Assembly: GCA_958295685.1 (NCBI GenBank)
Contig: OY282365.1
Span: forward strand, 2,170,001-2,234,000
Direction: 5' to 3'
DNA: 64,000 nt
Origin: an uncultured Dehalococcoidia bacterium
GTDB lineage: Bacteria; Chloroflexota; Dehalococcoidia; Lucifugimonadales; CATQGZ01
Shown here: in pieces, positions 43,558 through 51,967 of the stretch
Layout: the number at the start of each line of letters is the position of its first letter
Numbering within the stretch: the stretch's first letter is position 1
Translations under genes and position numbers: made by a program
The notes under the pieces: model-generated
The model's input: only the letters and a program-made list of their open reading frames with translations
Databases searched by the model: none
What the model was told of the DNA's origin: nothing

Positions 43558-44702
43558 GAGGGTTGGGAGAGCAGGGCCTCGCGCACGCGGCGGATGGTCA
43601 CGTCGAGGGTGTCGTCGTCGAGGTTCATGGGGTCGATTCCGATCTCTCTTGGGCCGCCGAGGCCTCTGAGGAACACGGGGGGGTCCCCTTCGGCGAGGAT
43701 CGAGCGTATCTCGTCTTGCGAGGGGCCGCGCCAGTCCTCGCCGAACCTGATTGCGACGGTCGGGATGAGGTAGTCGATCTCGTCGTGTTCCATCGACACG
43801 GAGACGCCGGGTATCTCGACGAGCGCGTCGACGGCACGCCGGCACATCTGGGCGTACCGGGCGTTCTGGGCCTGTTCGTCCTCGTCGAGGAAGAGCCTGA
43901 TGGCGGCGACGAGGCCGATGATCTCCTCCTTGGACACCTTCATGCTGCGCGCGACGAAGGTGTATGGGCTGGCGTTGGCCCTGGCTGCGGCTATGAGGTC
44001 GGCCCTTCCGAGTAGGATTCCGGCTCCCTGGGGGCCGCGCACGGCCTTGCCGCCGCTGAAGACGACCATGTCCGCGCCCGCGTCCAGGATGCGTCGGATG
44101 TTGGCCCGCGGTGGGAGGAAGTTCGCGGCGTCGACTATTACGGGGACGCCGTGAGAGCGGGCGGCGCCGCGGAACTCGTCGAACGGAACCGCGTTCTTGG
44201 AGGAGTGGGCGGCGAACAGGTAGGCTGCTGCTGCGGTGTGGTCGGAGAAGGCGTCCTCCAGCTGTGCGGTGCTGCAGCCCTCCGCGCCGCCGGCCTCGAC
44301 TAGTCGGCCGCCACCGACGCGGTAGCTCTGAATGTATGAGAACCTCTGACACCTCTGTATGACGATTTCGTTCTTCATACCGGAGCTGTCGGGGAGCCGC
44401 CTCATCCTGTCCTCGTCGCCGCCGGCGATGCATGCGGCGGCCTGCAGCACCAGTCCTCCGGCCGCGCCGCTGGAGACGAATGCTGCCTCGGCGCCGGTCA
44501 TTGCGGCGATGGCCTCGCCCGCGCGGAGGTTCAGATCGTGGAGGTGTACGGGCACGCGGGCGGCTGCGGCTACGGCCTCGATCACCTCGGGGCGAGACTT
44601 GCCCCCGCCGTATACGCTGATGGGCCCGGCGGCGTTGACGATCGGGCTTACGCCAATGGAGCGATAGAGGTCCGCTGCTTCACGGTTGTTCATTAGCTTC
44701 AT
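43554..44702 (-). CDS. SelA-like PLP-dependent enzyme (DgaE-type)
   Basis: The 382-residue fold-type-I PLP enzyme resembles L-seryl-tRNA(Sec) selenium transferase but is about 80 residues shorter and lacks its N-terminal tRNA-binding domain. Marks are PIVNAAGPISVYGGGKSRPEVIEAVAAAA, ALTGAEAAFVSSGAAGGLVLQAAACI-like sequence, VPVIVDAANFLPP and the PLP lysine in SGGKAVRGPQGAGILLG. The SGGK-x-x-RGPQ form is that of SelA-like lyases such as D-glucosaminate-6-phosphate ammonia-lyase rather than SelA. It is coupled by ATGA to the UGA-containing DUF3179 gene, which may or may not be meaningful. Confidence 0.8.
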   Translation of the reverse strand: MKLMNNREAADLYRSIGVSPIVNAAGPISVYGGGKSRPEVIEAVAAAARVPVHLHDLNLRAGEAIAAMTGAEAAFVSSGAAGGLVLQAAACIAGGDEDRMRRLPDSSGMKNEIVIQRCQRFSYIQSYRVGGGRLVEAGGAEGCSTAQLEDAFSDHTAAAAYLFAAHSSKNAVPFDEFRGAARSHGVPVIVDAANFLPPRANIRRILDAGADMVVFSGGKAVRGPQGAGILLGRADLIAAARANASPYTFVARSMKVSKEEIIGLVAAIRLFLDEDEQAQNARYAQMCRRAVDALVEIPGVSVSMEHDEIDYLIPTVAIRFGEDWRGPSQDEIRSILAEGDPPVFLRGLGGPREIGIDPMNLDDDTLDVTIRRVREALLSQPS

Positions 44703-44739
44703 CCTCGTTTTCGTTTCTGTGTCCGGCGGCCTCGGCGGA

Positions 44740-44956
44740 GCGGTGTCTGGGAGATTTTTCGGCGAAAGTGTCAGATTTCAGGCTTCTCCGTAGCTGAGAG
44801 GGCCGATTTTGCCTGACACTATCTGACACTCGTCCGACAGTTATCTGACACTATCTGACACTTTCTGACAGTCGCTTCAGGGAGTCCTGCGGGCTGGTCT
44901 GTGGAGAGAGGCGGCTGTGTCATGGGGATACTCTAGCACAGGTTCGGTGTCGTCAA
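44740..44956 (-). repeat. Iteron element, copy D (GTGTCAGA type)
   Basis: Minus-strand order: CGTCAA at 44951-44956 (TTGACG), TAGAGT at 44935-44930, ATGACACAG, six iterons of GTGTCAGATA type at about 44874-44813, the CAGCTACGGAG box (about 44793), the inverted partner TCTGACAC (about 44770), and the GCCGAAAAATCTCC tail. Iteron and partner agree (AG). The promoter spacer is only 15 bp, two short of other copies, so it may be inactive. First of a tandem trio that fills 44703-45547. Confidence 0.75.
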
Positions 44957-45059
44957 GGATTGTCTGAATCAGGATTCTCAGGATTGGAGGATTGGCAGGC
45001 GCGGGCGATTCACGAGTCTCCCTACACGTTGGGGCGACTGTCAATCTGGGGCGCGCTGC

Positions 45060-45331
45060 GTCCGGCGGCCTCGGCGGAGCGGTTTTTCAGCGAAAGTGTC
45101 GCATTTTGCGGGCTTCTCCGTAGCTGAGTCGTAGCTGAGAGGGCTGCTTTTTATACGACACTTTCCGACAGTCATGCGACACCTATGCGACACCTATGCG
45201 ACACCTATGCGACAGTCATGCGACACTATGCGACACTTTTGCGACAGTCGCTTCAGGAGTCCTGCGGGCTGGTTTGGGACGGGTGGGCTGTGTCATGGGG
45301 ATATTCTAGCACAGCGGTTCGGTGTCGTCAA
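45060..45331 (-). repeat. Iteron element, copy E (GTGTCGCA type)
   Basis: Minus strand: TTGACG (45331-45326) - 17 bp - TAGAAT (45308-45303), ATGACACAG, about nine iterons GTGTCGCATAG at 45245-45155, a duplicated AGCTACG box, inverted partner TGCGACAC at about 45097, tail. Iteron and partner agree (GC). About 50 bp upstream of its promoter (CAGGATTCTCAGGATTGGAGG) is shared with copy D. Confidence 0.75.
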
Positions 45332-45439
45332 GGATTGTCTGAGTCAGGATTCTCAGGATTGGAGGATTGACAGGATGGGAGGCGCGGGCGATTCACGAGT
45401 CTCCCTACACGTTGGGGCGGCTGTCGATCTGGGACGCGC

Positions 45440-45540
45440 TGCGTCCCGGCGGCCTCGGCGGAGCGGCGGCTGGGAGATTTTCGGCGAAAGTGTCGGATTT
45501 TGCGGGCTTCTCCGTAGCTGAGTCGTATCTGAGCCTAGCT
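45440..45540 (-). repeat. Iteron element, fragment G
   Basis: Only the tail, the partner unit TCCGACAC and the AGCTACG box are kept, preceded by GGCGGCCTCGGCGGAGCGG as in copies D and E. There is no array or promoter. It ends 8 bp before the dehydratase stop codon. Confidence 0.65.
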
Positions 45541-45547
45541 TGGGTGT

Positions 45548-46519
45548 CTAGGCTGGCGGCGCCGTCTCCAGCGCCATCCGCAGCTGGCTCAGGCTGAGGT
45601 TGCCGCCGCTCATCACCAGAACGATTTTTCTGCCTGCCAGCGTCTCCCTGATCTTCAGTGCGGCCGCGAGGGCGGCCGCGCCCGCGTGCTCGGTCAGGTT
45701 GCGGGTCTTGTCCAGGTTGAGGACGATGGCGCGGGCCAGTTCGTCGTCGGTCACCAGGACGAAGTCGTCCAGCATGTCCTGGAGGATGGCCTGTGTGAAT
45801 TCGTATCCGACGCCTGTGGCGAGGCCCTCCGCGGCGGTGCGCATCGGGGCTTCGGCGATCCGCCGTTCCTTCCAGGAGAGGTAGGCTGCGGGAGCGGCCT
45901 CGGACTGCACGCCGATAACACGGACTTTCGGGCTGATCGACTTGGCGGCGACGCAGGCGCCGCAGGCGCCGCTGCCCCCTCCCACGGGCACGATGATCAC
46001 GTCGACGTCCGGGAGGTCTTCCATTATCTCCAGCGTGTAGGTGCCCGTTCCGGCGGTGAGCGCGGGGTCGTTTGCGGAGTGGAGGTAGCGGTAGCCCTGC
46101 TGCTCGGCCAGCCGTTCGGCGTGACGCCGGGACTCGTCGAACTCTCTGCCGTGGAGTATGAGGTTGGCCCCGAGGAGGCGCATCGAGTCGGCCTTTGCGG
46201 GATTGACGTTGGTGGGGACGACCACGTGGACTTCGACGCCGAAGATACCGGCAGCGTAGGCCAAGCCCTGCCCGAAGTTTCCGGTGGACGAGCAGATCAC
46301 GCCGCGGCTCCTGTCCTCGATGCTCAGTAGGGAGACGGCGTTCACCGCGCCGCGCGCCTTGAACGCGCCGAGAACCTGGTGGTTCTCGTGTTTTACGTAG
46401 ACCTCGGCGCCCAGCATGGAGTCGAGGGAGCGGTATCGGTGCAGAGGGGTGCGCACGACGTACGGCGCAATCCTCTTCCGTGTTTCGAGCACGTCTGTCA
46501 GAGTCGGTCGATCGGTCAC
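45548..46519 (-). CDS. Threonine/serine dehydratase (PLP fold type II)
   Basis: The 323-residue enzyme has RIAPYVVRTPLHRYRSLD, the PLP-lysine motif FKARGAVNAV, SSTGNFGQGLAYAAGIFGVEVHVVVP, the glycine loop VPVGGGSGACGA and VLVMSGGNLSLSQL at the end. It fits threonine ammonia-lyase or a related eliminase (such as a hydroxyaspartate dehydratase) without an ACT regulatory domain, so it is probably the catabolic type. The start is GTG at 46519. Confidence 0.88.
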   Translation of the reverse strand: MTDRPTLTDVLETRKRIAPYVVRTPLHRYRSLDSMLGAEVYVKHENHQVLGAFKARGAVNAVSLLSIEDRSRGVICSSTGNFGQGLAYAAGIFGVEVHVVVPTNVNPAKADSMRLLGANLILHGREFDESRRHAERLAEQQGYRYLHSANDPALTAGTGTYTLEIMEDLPDVDVIIVPVGGGSGACGACVAAKSISPKVRVIGVQSEAAPAAYLSWKERRIAEAPMRTAAEGLATGVGYEFTQAILQDMLDDFVLVTDDELARAIVLNLDKTRNLTEHAGAAALAAALKIRETLAGRKIVLVMSGGNLSLSQLRMALETAPPA

Positions 46520-46570
46520 GGCGGCCTCACGTTTCTGAAAGTGGTGTATTCGACATGATACCAGTCTCGG

Positions 46571-46986
46571 GCGTATGGGGGTTACCGGAACGGGGTCGGT
46601 CGTTACTGTTCAGACTTCATGAGGTCTTTCGATCAGCGTAGTCCTGATGAGCAGACGGCTGGTTTCCCCACCCGCCCGCCCATTTGGAAACTGGGGGCAA
46701 AGCCCCCAGACCCCCTGCCAGAGGGGGGGAACCCCCTCTGGACTCCCCCTTCGGGTCTCACGGAGTCTGAACGGTTTCGCGTATGGGGGTTACCGGAACG
46801 GGGTCGGTCGTTACTGTTCAGACTTCATGAGGTCTTTCGATCAGCGTAGTCCTGATAAGCAGACGGCTGGTTTCCCCACCCGCCCGCCCATTTGGAAGCT
46901 GTGGGCAAAGCCCCCAGACCCCCTGCCAGAGGGGGGGAACCCCTCTGGACTCCCCCTTTCGGGTCTCACGGAGTCTGAACGGTTTC
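46571..46986 (-). mobile_element. Two MITEs (M6, M7) in a 208-bp tandem duplication
   Basis: The flank GCGTATGGGGGTTACCGG begins at 46571, 46779 and 46987, an exact 208-bp period. Each unit carries one MITE (46602-46778 and 46810-46986) with ends GTTACTGTTCAGACT and GTCTGAACGGTTTC in minus orientation. The two MITEs differ only at scattered positions. The gap 46520-47098 holds nothing else. Confidence 0.8.
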
Positions 46987-47098
46987 GCGTATGGGGGTTA
47001 CCGGAACGGGGTCGGTTGGGGCAATCGGGCGCTTTGCGCTGCCTGCAGGCCGGGGCGGCGGTTGCAGGCCTGAGGGATGGGGAGTAAGCTCAGTTGAC

Positions 47099-48403
47099 AT
47101 GGACTCCGGGGATGACGGAGATACGGTAAGACCCTCCCAGCGGCGCGCGGTCTCCGCGCGCCGGTCCCGGCCTCGCGCCTCGGCGCCGCAGGGCCGTGGC
47201 CTTCGGCAGACCTTCTCGTCCCTGCGCGAGCCGAGCTTCCTGTTCCTGTGGCTTGGGATGCTTGCCATGATGGGCAGCGTCCAGATGCAGATGGTGGCAA
47301 GGGGCTACCTGGCCTACGACATCACGGGTTCGGCCGCGCTGCTGGGGCTGGTGTCTGCGGGGTCCGCGGTGCCGATACTGGGTCTTTCGCTCATCGGCGG
47401 CGCGGTGGCGGACCGCGTGGAGCGGAAGCGGGTCATCCAGCTCACGCAGGCGCTCAACGGGACGATGGCCCTGACGGTGGGTCTGGCCATCTTCACCGAC
47501 CGGATAGAGTGGTACTATCTGCTGACGGCGTCCGTGTTTCAGGGGGCGATATGGGCCTTCCTGATGCCGGCCCGCCAGTCGCTGATACCGCAGCTTGTGG
47601 GCGCGGAGCAGCTCTCCAACGCGCTGGCGCTGAACGCGGCGGGCATGAGCGCGATGACCTTGCTGTCGCCGGCGCTCGCGGGGGGCCTCTACGCGCTCGC
47701 GGGGCCCGACTTCGTCTACTTCGTAATCGCGGCTCTGTCCGCGGCGGCGCTGATTTCGACCACGATGGTTCCGCGAACCGGCGGCAGGGGCGCGGGCAGG
47801 CCGAGGGCCATGGCGGCCGACATCGGGGAGGGTCTCGGGTACATAATCAGAAGCCCCATCGTGCTCGTGCTCCTGATCATCGGGCTTGTCAGCACTCTTC
47901 TGGCCATGCCTGTGCGCTTCCTGATGCCCGTGCTGGTCGTCAAGATATACGGTCTCGGCCCCGATTCACTGGGTCTGCTGCTGACGGTCATGGGTGTCGG
48001 GTCGCTGCTGGGGACGCTGTTCATTGCCTGGGTGGGAAGGTGGCGTAGGGGCGGTATGTTGATAGCCGCGGGGTTTTCGTCGGGGCTGGCCCTGGCGCTG
48101 CTTGCGCTGCTCCCCTTCTACACTGCCGCCGCCGTCATAATGGTGCTGCTGGGTCTCGGCGACGCGGGGCGCCGTTCTCTGAACCAGGTTCTCATCATGG
48201 AAGAGGTCGAGGACCGCTACCGCGGGCGGGTGATGAGCGTCTTCATGATGAACTTCGGACTCATGCCGCTGGGGGTCTTGCCCATAGGGCTGGTGGCAGA
48301 CGAGCTAGGGGGGCAGGCGGCTGTCGGCCTGCTCGGGGCGGCTCTGCTGGCGGTGATGGTTACGGTTCTGGTTACTCAGAGGCGTCTGCGGAGGATGCAG
48401 TAG
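47099..48403 (+). CDS. MFS transporter (EntS-like exporter)
   Basis: The protein of about 434 residues has 12 predicted membrane helices and the MFS loop motif GGAVADRVERKRVIQLTQ between helices 2 and 3, plus FLMPARQSLIPQLV and a repeated motif GDAGRRSLNQVLIMEEVEDRYRGRVMSV in the second half. This is the MFS_3/EntS group that exports siderophores, drugs or other small molecules. I start at ATG 47099; the longer frame from 46991 lies in the repeat flank. Confidence 0.85.
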   Translation: MDSGDDGDTVRPSQRRAVSARRSRPRASAPQGRGLRQTFSSLREPSFLFLWLGMLAMMGSVQMQMVARGYLAYDITGSAALLGLVSAGSAVPILGLSLIGGAVADRVERKRVIQLTQALNGTMALTVGLAIFTDRIEWYYLLTASVFQGAIWAFLMPARQSLIPQLVGAEQLSNALALNAAGMSAMTLLSPALAGGLYALAGPDFVYFVIAALSAAALISTTMVPRTGGRGAGRPRAMAADIGEGLGYIIRSPIVLVLLIIGLVSTLLAMPVRFLMPVLVVKIYGLGPDSLGLLLTVMGVGSLLGTLFIAWVGRWRRGGMLIAAGFSSGLALALLALLPFYTAAAVIMVLLGLGDAGRRSLNQVLIMEEVEDRYRGRVMSVFMMNFGLMPLGVLPIGLVADELGGQAAVGLLGAALLAVMVTVLVTQRRLRRMQ

Positions 48404-48415
48404 CGCTGGGGCCGT

Positions 48416-48455
48416 TGTCTGAATCAGGATTCTCAGTTGGGAGGATTTGCGGGAT
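48416..48455 (+). repeat. Isolated copy of the element-upstream repeat
   Basis: TTGTCTGAATCAGGATTCTC, followed by GGGAGGATT, matches the sequence just upstream of the promoters of iteron copies B, D and E, but here without the element. Confidence 0.55.
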
Positions 48456-48502
48456 TGGGGAGGGCTGTTCGTGGGGTTGCGGAGGTGGAGTGTCCGTGGG
48501 TC

Positions 48503-49111
48503 TTACCCGGTGACGTTCCGGGAGCGGCGGCGGGTGTAGAGGGCGGCGAGAGCGGCTGCCGCTATGACGGCTGCTGCCGCCGCGACGGTGAGGAGCATGA
48601 AGCTGCGTCCTTCTATGAACTCTGTGATCGACTCGCCGTAGGCGAAGACGAGGACGCCGATGAGTAGGAACCGCGCGCCGCGTCCTATCAGGGAGGCGAC
48701 GAGGAAGCTCCGCCGGTCCATGTCGAGGATGCCTGCGGAGATAGCGAAGACCTTGTATGGCAGGGGCGTGAAGGCTGCGATCAGAATCGCCCACACGCCG
48801 TGCTTGCGGAACATGTCTTCGACCGAGGCGACCTTGTCCCTAGGGGCTATTCGGTAGAGCAGGGGTCTCCCGAATAGCTTCCCGAGCCAGTGTCCGACTA
48901 ATGCCCCTGCGACCGAGGAGAGGGTTACGACTCCGGCCAGCCAGAGAGCGTTCTCGGGCTGCAGGATGCCTATCCCGATCAGGAGCGGGTCTGGGGGTAT
49001 GGGGAAGAAGATCGACTCGCAGAACGAGAGCACGGCGAGGGCTAGGGCCGCCCAGTCGCTGTCGGCGAACCCGACGACCCAGTCGGAGAGGTTGTGGAGG
49101 AGCTCGATCAT
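48503..49111 (-). CDS. DedA/VTT-family membrane protein (YqaA-like)
   Basis: The 202-residue membrane protein has FCESIFFPIPPDPLLIGIGI (the family's E-x-x-x-P-x-P-x-D re-entrant motif), GALVGHWLGKLFG, and FTPLPYKVFAISAGILDMDRRSFLVASLIGRGARF. VTT proteins are linked to lipid scrambling or polyprenyl-phosphate flipping; the YqaA branch has no settled role. It lies 34 bp downstream of pxpC on the same strand. Confidence 0.87.
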   Translation of the reverse strand: MIELLHNLSDWVVGFADSDWAALALAVLSFCESIFFPIPPDPLLIGIGILQPENALWLAGVVTLSSVAGALVGHWLGKLFGRPLLYRIAPRDKVASVEDMFRKHGVWAILIAAFTPLPYKVFAISAGILDMDRRSFLVASLIGRGARFLLIGVLVFAYGESITEFIEGRSFMLLTVAAAAAVIAAAALAALYTRRRSRNVTG

Positions 49112-49145
49112 GCAGCCGGCGATCGTTTTCCGAGGGAGGGATGGA

Positions 49146-50282
49146 TCATCCGCGCTCTCTCAGTTCGACTTCGAATTCGTGCCGCGTCCCGCCTGAGGCT
49201 GCGCTGGCCGACTTCAGGGTGACGCCGTCCACTCGTTCCGGCCAGTCGGGCAGTGTGACGGGAGCGCCCGATTCATCGAGGACCTCGACGGGTCTGCCGT
49301 CGATACGGATGGCGATTCTTTGGGCTGCGGCGGCGCGGTCGGCTCCGCGCCGGATGGCCGTGAGCACGGCCCGCTGCTCGCGCAGCAACGCCTGGGCGTC
49401 GTCGACCGAGACGGCGCGGAAGGCGGCCTCGTCTCCGGGCATCGCCTGCGCGAGCCTGCCGACATCGGCTCCTATGACGGTCGCGATCTTTGTGTAGCCG
49501 CCCGTGGTGCCCCTGTCGGCAAGCAGGACTATGGGCTTTCCGTCGCCCGGGACCTGTATGGCTCCGAGCGGGGAGCCGTCGGAGACTATGTCCGGCCCGG
49601 ATTTGTGCTTCAGCGCAGGCCCTTCGAGCCTGCATCCCATGCGGTCCTGGTCCATGGAGATCGAGTATGTGGATCCGAGGAGCGCGGCGATGGCGTCGTC
49701 GGTAAAGGCCGAGTCCTGTGGGCCGAGGACGACCCTGAGTTCGAAGCTGCCGGCGTATGAGGGGGCGGTGAAGTCCTGGGGCATCCGCCGGGCCGTGGAG
49801 AGCCCGGCATGGTCCAGAGTCTCCAGGGCGTCTCCGGCGATGAGGGGGCGCCCCTTCAGGCCTCCGATGCCACCGCGGACGTAGGTGGAGCGGCTGCCCA
49901 TCACCACCGGCACGTCGATTCCTCCGGCCGCGGCCAGCCATGAGCGCAGTCCGTCGCGAGCGCTGCCGAAGGTGAGCCTGCTGCCGGCGTTGGCGTCAAC
50001 CGCCTGCCAGAGCGGTATCGGGTTGCCGTCGAGCTCGGGGCTCAGGTCGGCACCGGTGACGGCTATGCGGGTGTCGGTCGTGAAGGCGATGGTCGGGCCG
50101 ATCACCGTGAGTTCCAGTCCGGCGGCTCCTTCTTCGTTGCCGACCAGCAGGTTGGCCGCCCTGAGCGCGAAGCCGTCCATTGCGCCGGACACCGGCACGC
50201 CGAAGCGCTGATAGCCGAAGCGCCCGAGGTCCTGTACGGTCGTCAACAGACCGGGTGCCACTATCCTCAGTGTCTCCGTCAC
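49146..50282 (-). CDS. pxpC: 5-oxoprolinase subunit C (biotin-dependent carboxyltransferase family)
   Basis: The 378-residue protein has GLLTTVQDLGRFGYQRFGVPVSGAMDGFALRAANLLVGN, the family's opening, then RSTYVRGGIGGLKGRPLIAGD, SISMDQDRMGCRLEGPAL and ADRGTTGGYTKIATVIGADVGRLAQ. With PxpA and PxpB it cleaves 5-oxoproline to glutamate using ATP. Its ATG overlaps the pxpB stop. Confidence 0.93.
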   Translation of the reverse strand: MTETLRIVAPGLLTTVQDLGRFGYQRFGVPVSGAMDGFALRAANLLVGNEEGAAGLELTVIGPTIAFTTDTRIAVTGADLSPELDGNPIPLWQAVDANAGSRLTFGSARDGLRSWLAAAGGIDVPVVMGSRSTYVRGGIGGLKGRPLIAGDALETLDHAGLSTARRMPQDFTAPSYAGSFELRVVLGPQDSAFTDDAIAALLGSTYSISMDQDRMGCRLEGPALKHKSGPDIVSDGSPLGAIQVPGDGKPIVLLADRGTTGGYTKIATVIGADVGRLAQAMPGDEAAFRAVSVDDAQALLREQRAVLTAIRRGADRAAAAQRIAIRIDGRPVEVLDESGAPVTLPDWPERVDGVTLKSASAASGGTRHEFEVELRERG

Positions 50283-51001
50283 GACGGACGCTCCGCAATC
50301 AAGGCGTGCCTGCCCTCGGCCTGCAGACGCAGGTACTCATTCTCCGATTTGAGCGGCTCGAATCTCACGACGTCGCCTGGGGCGAGGAGCGATGGCGGCA
50401 CACGCTCCGGGTGGAACATCCTCAACGGCGTGCGGCCTATCAGACGCCACCCGCCCGGGCTGGCGACGGGGTATATGCCGGTCTGCGACTCTGCGATACC
50501 CACCGAGCCGGCGGGGGTCTCCGTTCTGGGCGTGTCCAGCCTCGGCGCGGCCAGCCTCTTGGACATGCCGCCCAGATAGGGGAAGCCTGGGCTGAAGCCG
50601 ATCATGAAGACGGGGTAGTCGACGCCCGAGTGCAGGTCCACGACCTCCATCGGATGGAGCCCCGCGTGGGATGCGACGAATCCGAGGTCTGGGCCGAACT
50701 GGCCGCCGTACAGGATTGGGATCCTGACGACTCTCTTGGGCTTCACGTCTCGGTCGTTCAGCTTCTTTTCCAGGGTTTCGACGCGCTCACGGAGCTCGGT
50801 CGCCGTGATTATCAGGGGGTCGTAGTTGACGAGCAGGGATCTGTAGCTGGGAACCACGTCCGTGACGCCTGGAACGGGGGTCGCTTCTACGGCCCGCATC
50901 AGGGCGTGGACGCGGCGGTTGGTCTTCAGATCGATGGAGTCTCCGAGTTCGACCACCAGCGCCTGGTCGCCGGCGTGTAGGAATGACGGGGAGTCGTACA
51001 T
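50279..51001 (-). CDS. pxpB: 5-oxoprolinase subunit B (KipI family)
   Basis: The 240-residue protein has HAGDQALVVELGDSIDLKTNRRVHALMRAVEATPVPGVTDVVPSYRSLLVNYDP and YPVFMIGFSPGFPYLGGMSKRLAAPRLDTPRTETPAGSVGIAESQTGIYPVASPGGWRLIGRTPLRMF, which is diagnostic for KipI/PxpB. It is the middle gene of pxpABC and forms the complex with PxpC. Confidence 0.94.
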   Translation of the reverse strand: MYDSPSFLHAGDQALVVELGDSIDLKTNRRVHALMRAVEATPVPGVTDVVPSYRSLLVNYDPLIITATELRERVETLEKKLNDRDVKPKRVVRIPILYGGQFGPDLGFVASHAGLHPMEVVDLHSGVDYPVFMIGFSPGFPYLGGMSKRLAAPRLDTPRTETPAGSVGIAESQTGIYPVASPGGWRLIGRTPLRMFHPERVPPSLLAPGDVVRFEPLKSENEYLRLQAEGRHALIAERPS

Positions 51002-51040
51002 CGGAATATCTGGCCTGAATCGAGAGGAGTGGGGATCCGG

Positions 51041-51802
51041 TCAGACCAGTCTGCCCAGGGGAACGACCTGGACACCGGCTGCTTCGAGCTCCCGCCGCAG
51101 GGCCTTGGCCATGTCCACAGCTCCCGGGGTGTCCCCGTGGACGCACAGGCTGTCGGCCTCCACCTCGATTTCACCGCCATCGATGGTCTTGGCCGTGCGC
51201 TCGGTCACCATGCGGATGCTGCGCTCCACGACCTCGTCCACGTCGTGAAGGACCGATCCCGGCCTGGATCTGGAGACCAGGGTTCCGTCGGCGTTCAGCG
51301 CTCTGTCGGCGAAGATCTCTCTTGCTACGCGCAGGCCCATGTCCTTTGCCAGTCCGACCCAGGGGGAGCCCGCGAGGGCGACCAGGGCCATGCCGGGGTC
51401 GACCTCGAGGACGGCTTCGCAGATCGACCTTGCGAGCGGCTCGTCGTTCACGGCGCGGTTGTACATGGCGCCGTGCGGCTTTACGTGCTGGAGCTTCCCG
51501 GAGCCGGAGAACGCTTGGAGGGCGCCTATCTGGTATACGAGGTCGTCACGGGCCTCTTGCGGGGTGACGGCGAGGTCTCGCCGGCCGAAGCCGTTGAGGT
51601 CTGGGAAGCTGGGGTGCGCGCCAACCGCGACGTCGTTATCCTCCGCCATGCGGACAGTGCGGCGCATCCACGAGGGGTCGCCCGCGTGGAAGCCGCAGGC
51701 GACGTTGGCCGACGTCACGTACTTGATGACCTCTTCGTCGAGGCCCATCTTGTACATTCCGAAGCTCTCGCCCATGTCACAGTTGAGGTCTATGGAGCGC
51801 AT
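51041..51802 (-). CDS. pxpA: 5-oxoprolinase subunit A (LamB/YcsF family)
   Basis: The 253-residue protein opens SIDLNCDMGESFGMYKMG and has the metal-site motif VACGFHAGDPSWM, VGAHPSFPDLNGFGRR, VKPHGAMYNRA and LCVHGDTPGAV. It is the hydrolase part of 5-oxoprolinase. I start at ATG 51802, after GGGAGAGACA, rather than at 51826. It is the first gene of the operon, divergent from oadG. Confidence 0.94.
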   Translation of the reverse strand: MRSIDLNCDMGESFGMYKMGLDEEVIKYVTSANVACGFHAGDPSWMRRTVRMAEDNDVAVGAHPSFPDLNGFGRRDLAVTPQEARDDLVYQIGALQAFSGSGKLQHVKPHGAMYNRAVNDEPLARSICEAVLEVDPGMALVALAGSPWVGLAKDMGLRVAREIFADRALNADGTLVSRSRPGSVLHDVDEVVERSIRMVTERTAKTIDGGEIEVEADSLCVHGDTPGAVDMAKALRRELEAAGVQVVPLGRLV

Positions 51803-51935
51803 TGTCTCTCCCGCCCGCGCGGTCATTCTTGCTTCCCGATTATAAGACGTGACACGGCTGGGCGCCAGATGCGAGTGGAGAGTGGTTTGGGGGCTGCTGT
51901 GGTTACGGGGTACGCCTTGGTGTAAGATTAGCGTC

Positions 51936-51947
51936 GTCTCATGAGAC
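51936..51947. promoter_or_regulatory. 12-bp perfect palindrome between pxpA and oadG
   Basis: GTCTCATGAGAC lies 10 bp before the oadG ribosome site, after a possible -10 TAAGAT at 51923. It could be an operator for the divergent genes. Low confidence. Confidence 0.25.
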
Positions 51948-51967
51948 TGTCTTCCTAGGAGAAGGCC

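Noticed and set aside
43558..44433. Upstream extension of the DUF3179 frame into the SelA-like gene
   Set aside because: That part is an arginine-rich shadow of the SelA-like gene; the lipoprotein signal and ATGA overlap place the start at 43557.
43554..44702. The SelA-like gene as true selA
   Set aside because: It lacks the N-terminal domain and has the SGGK-x-x-RGPQ lysine motif of SelA-like lyases.
45174..45521. Frame with repeated RHLCDTYAT-like peptide in copy E as a repeat protein
   Set aside because: It is a translation of the 11-bp iterons read against the promoter's direction; the period changes frame between copies.
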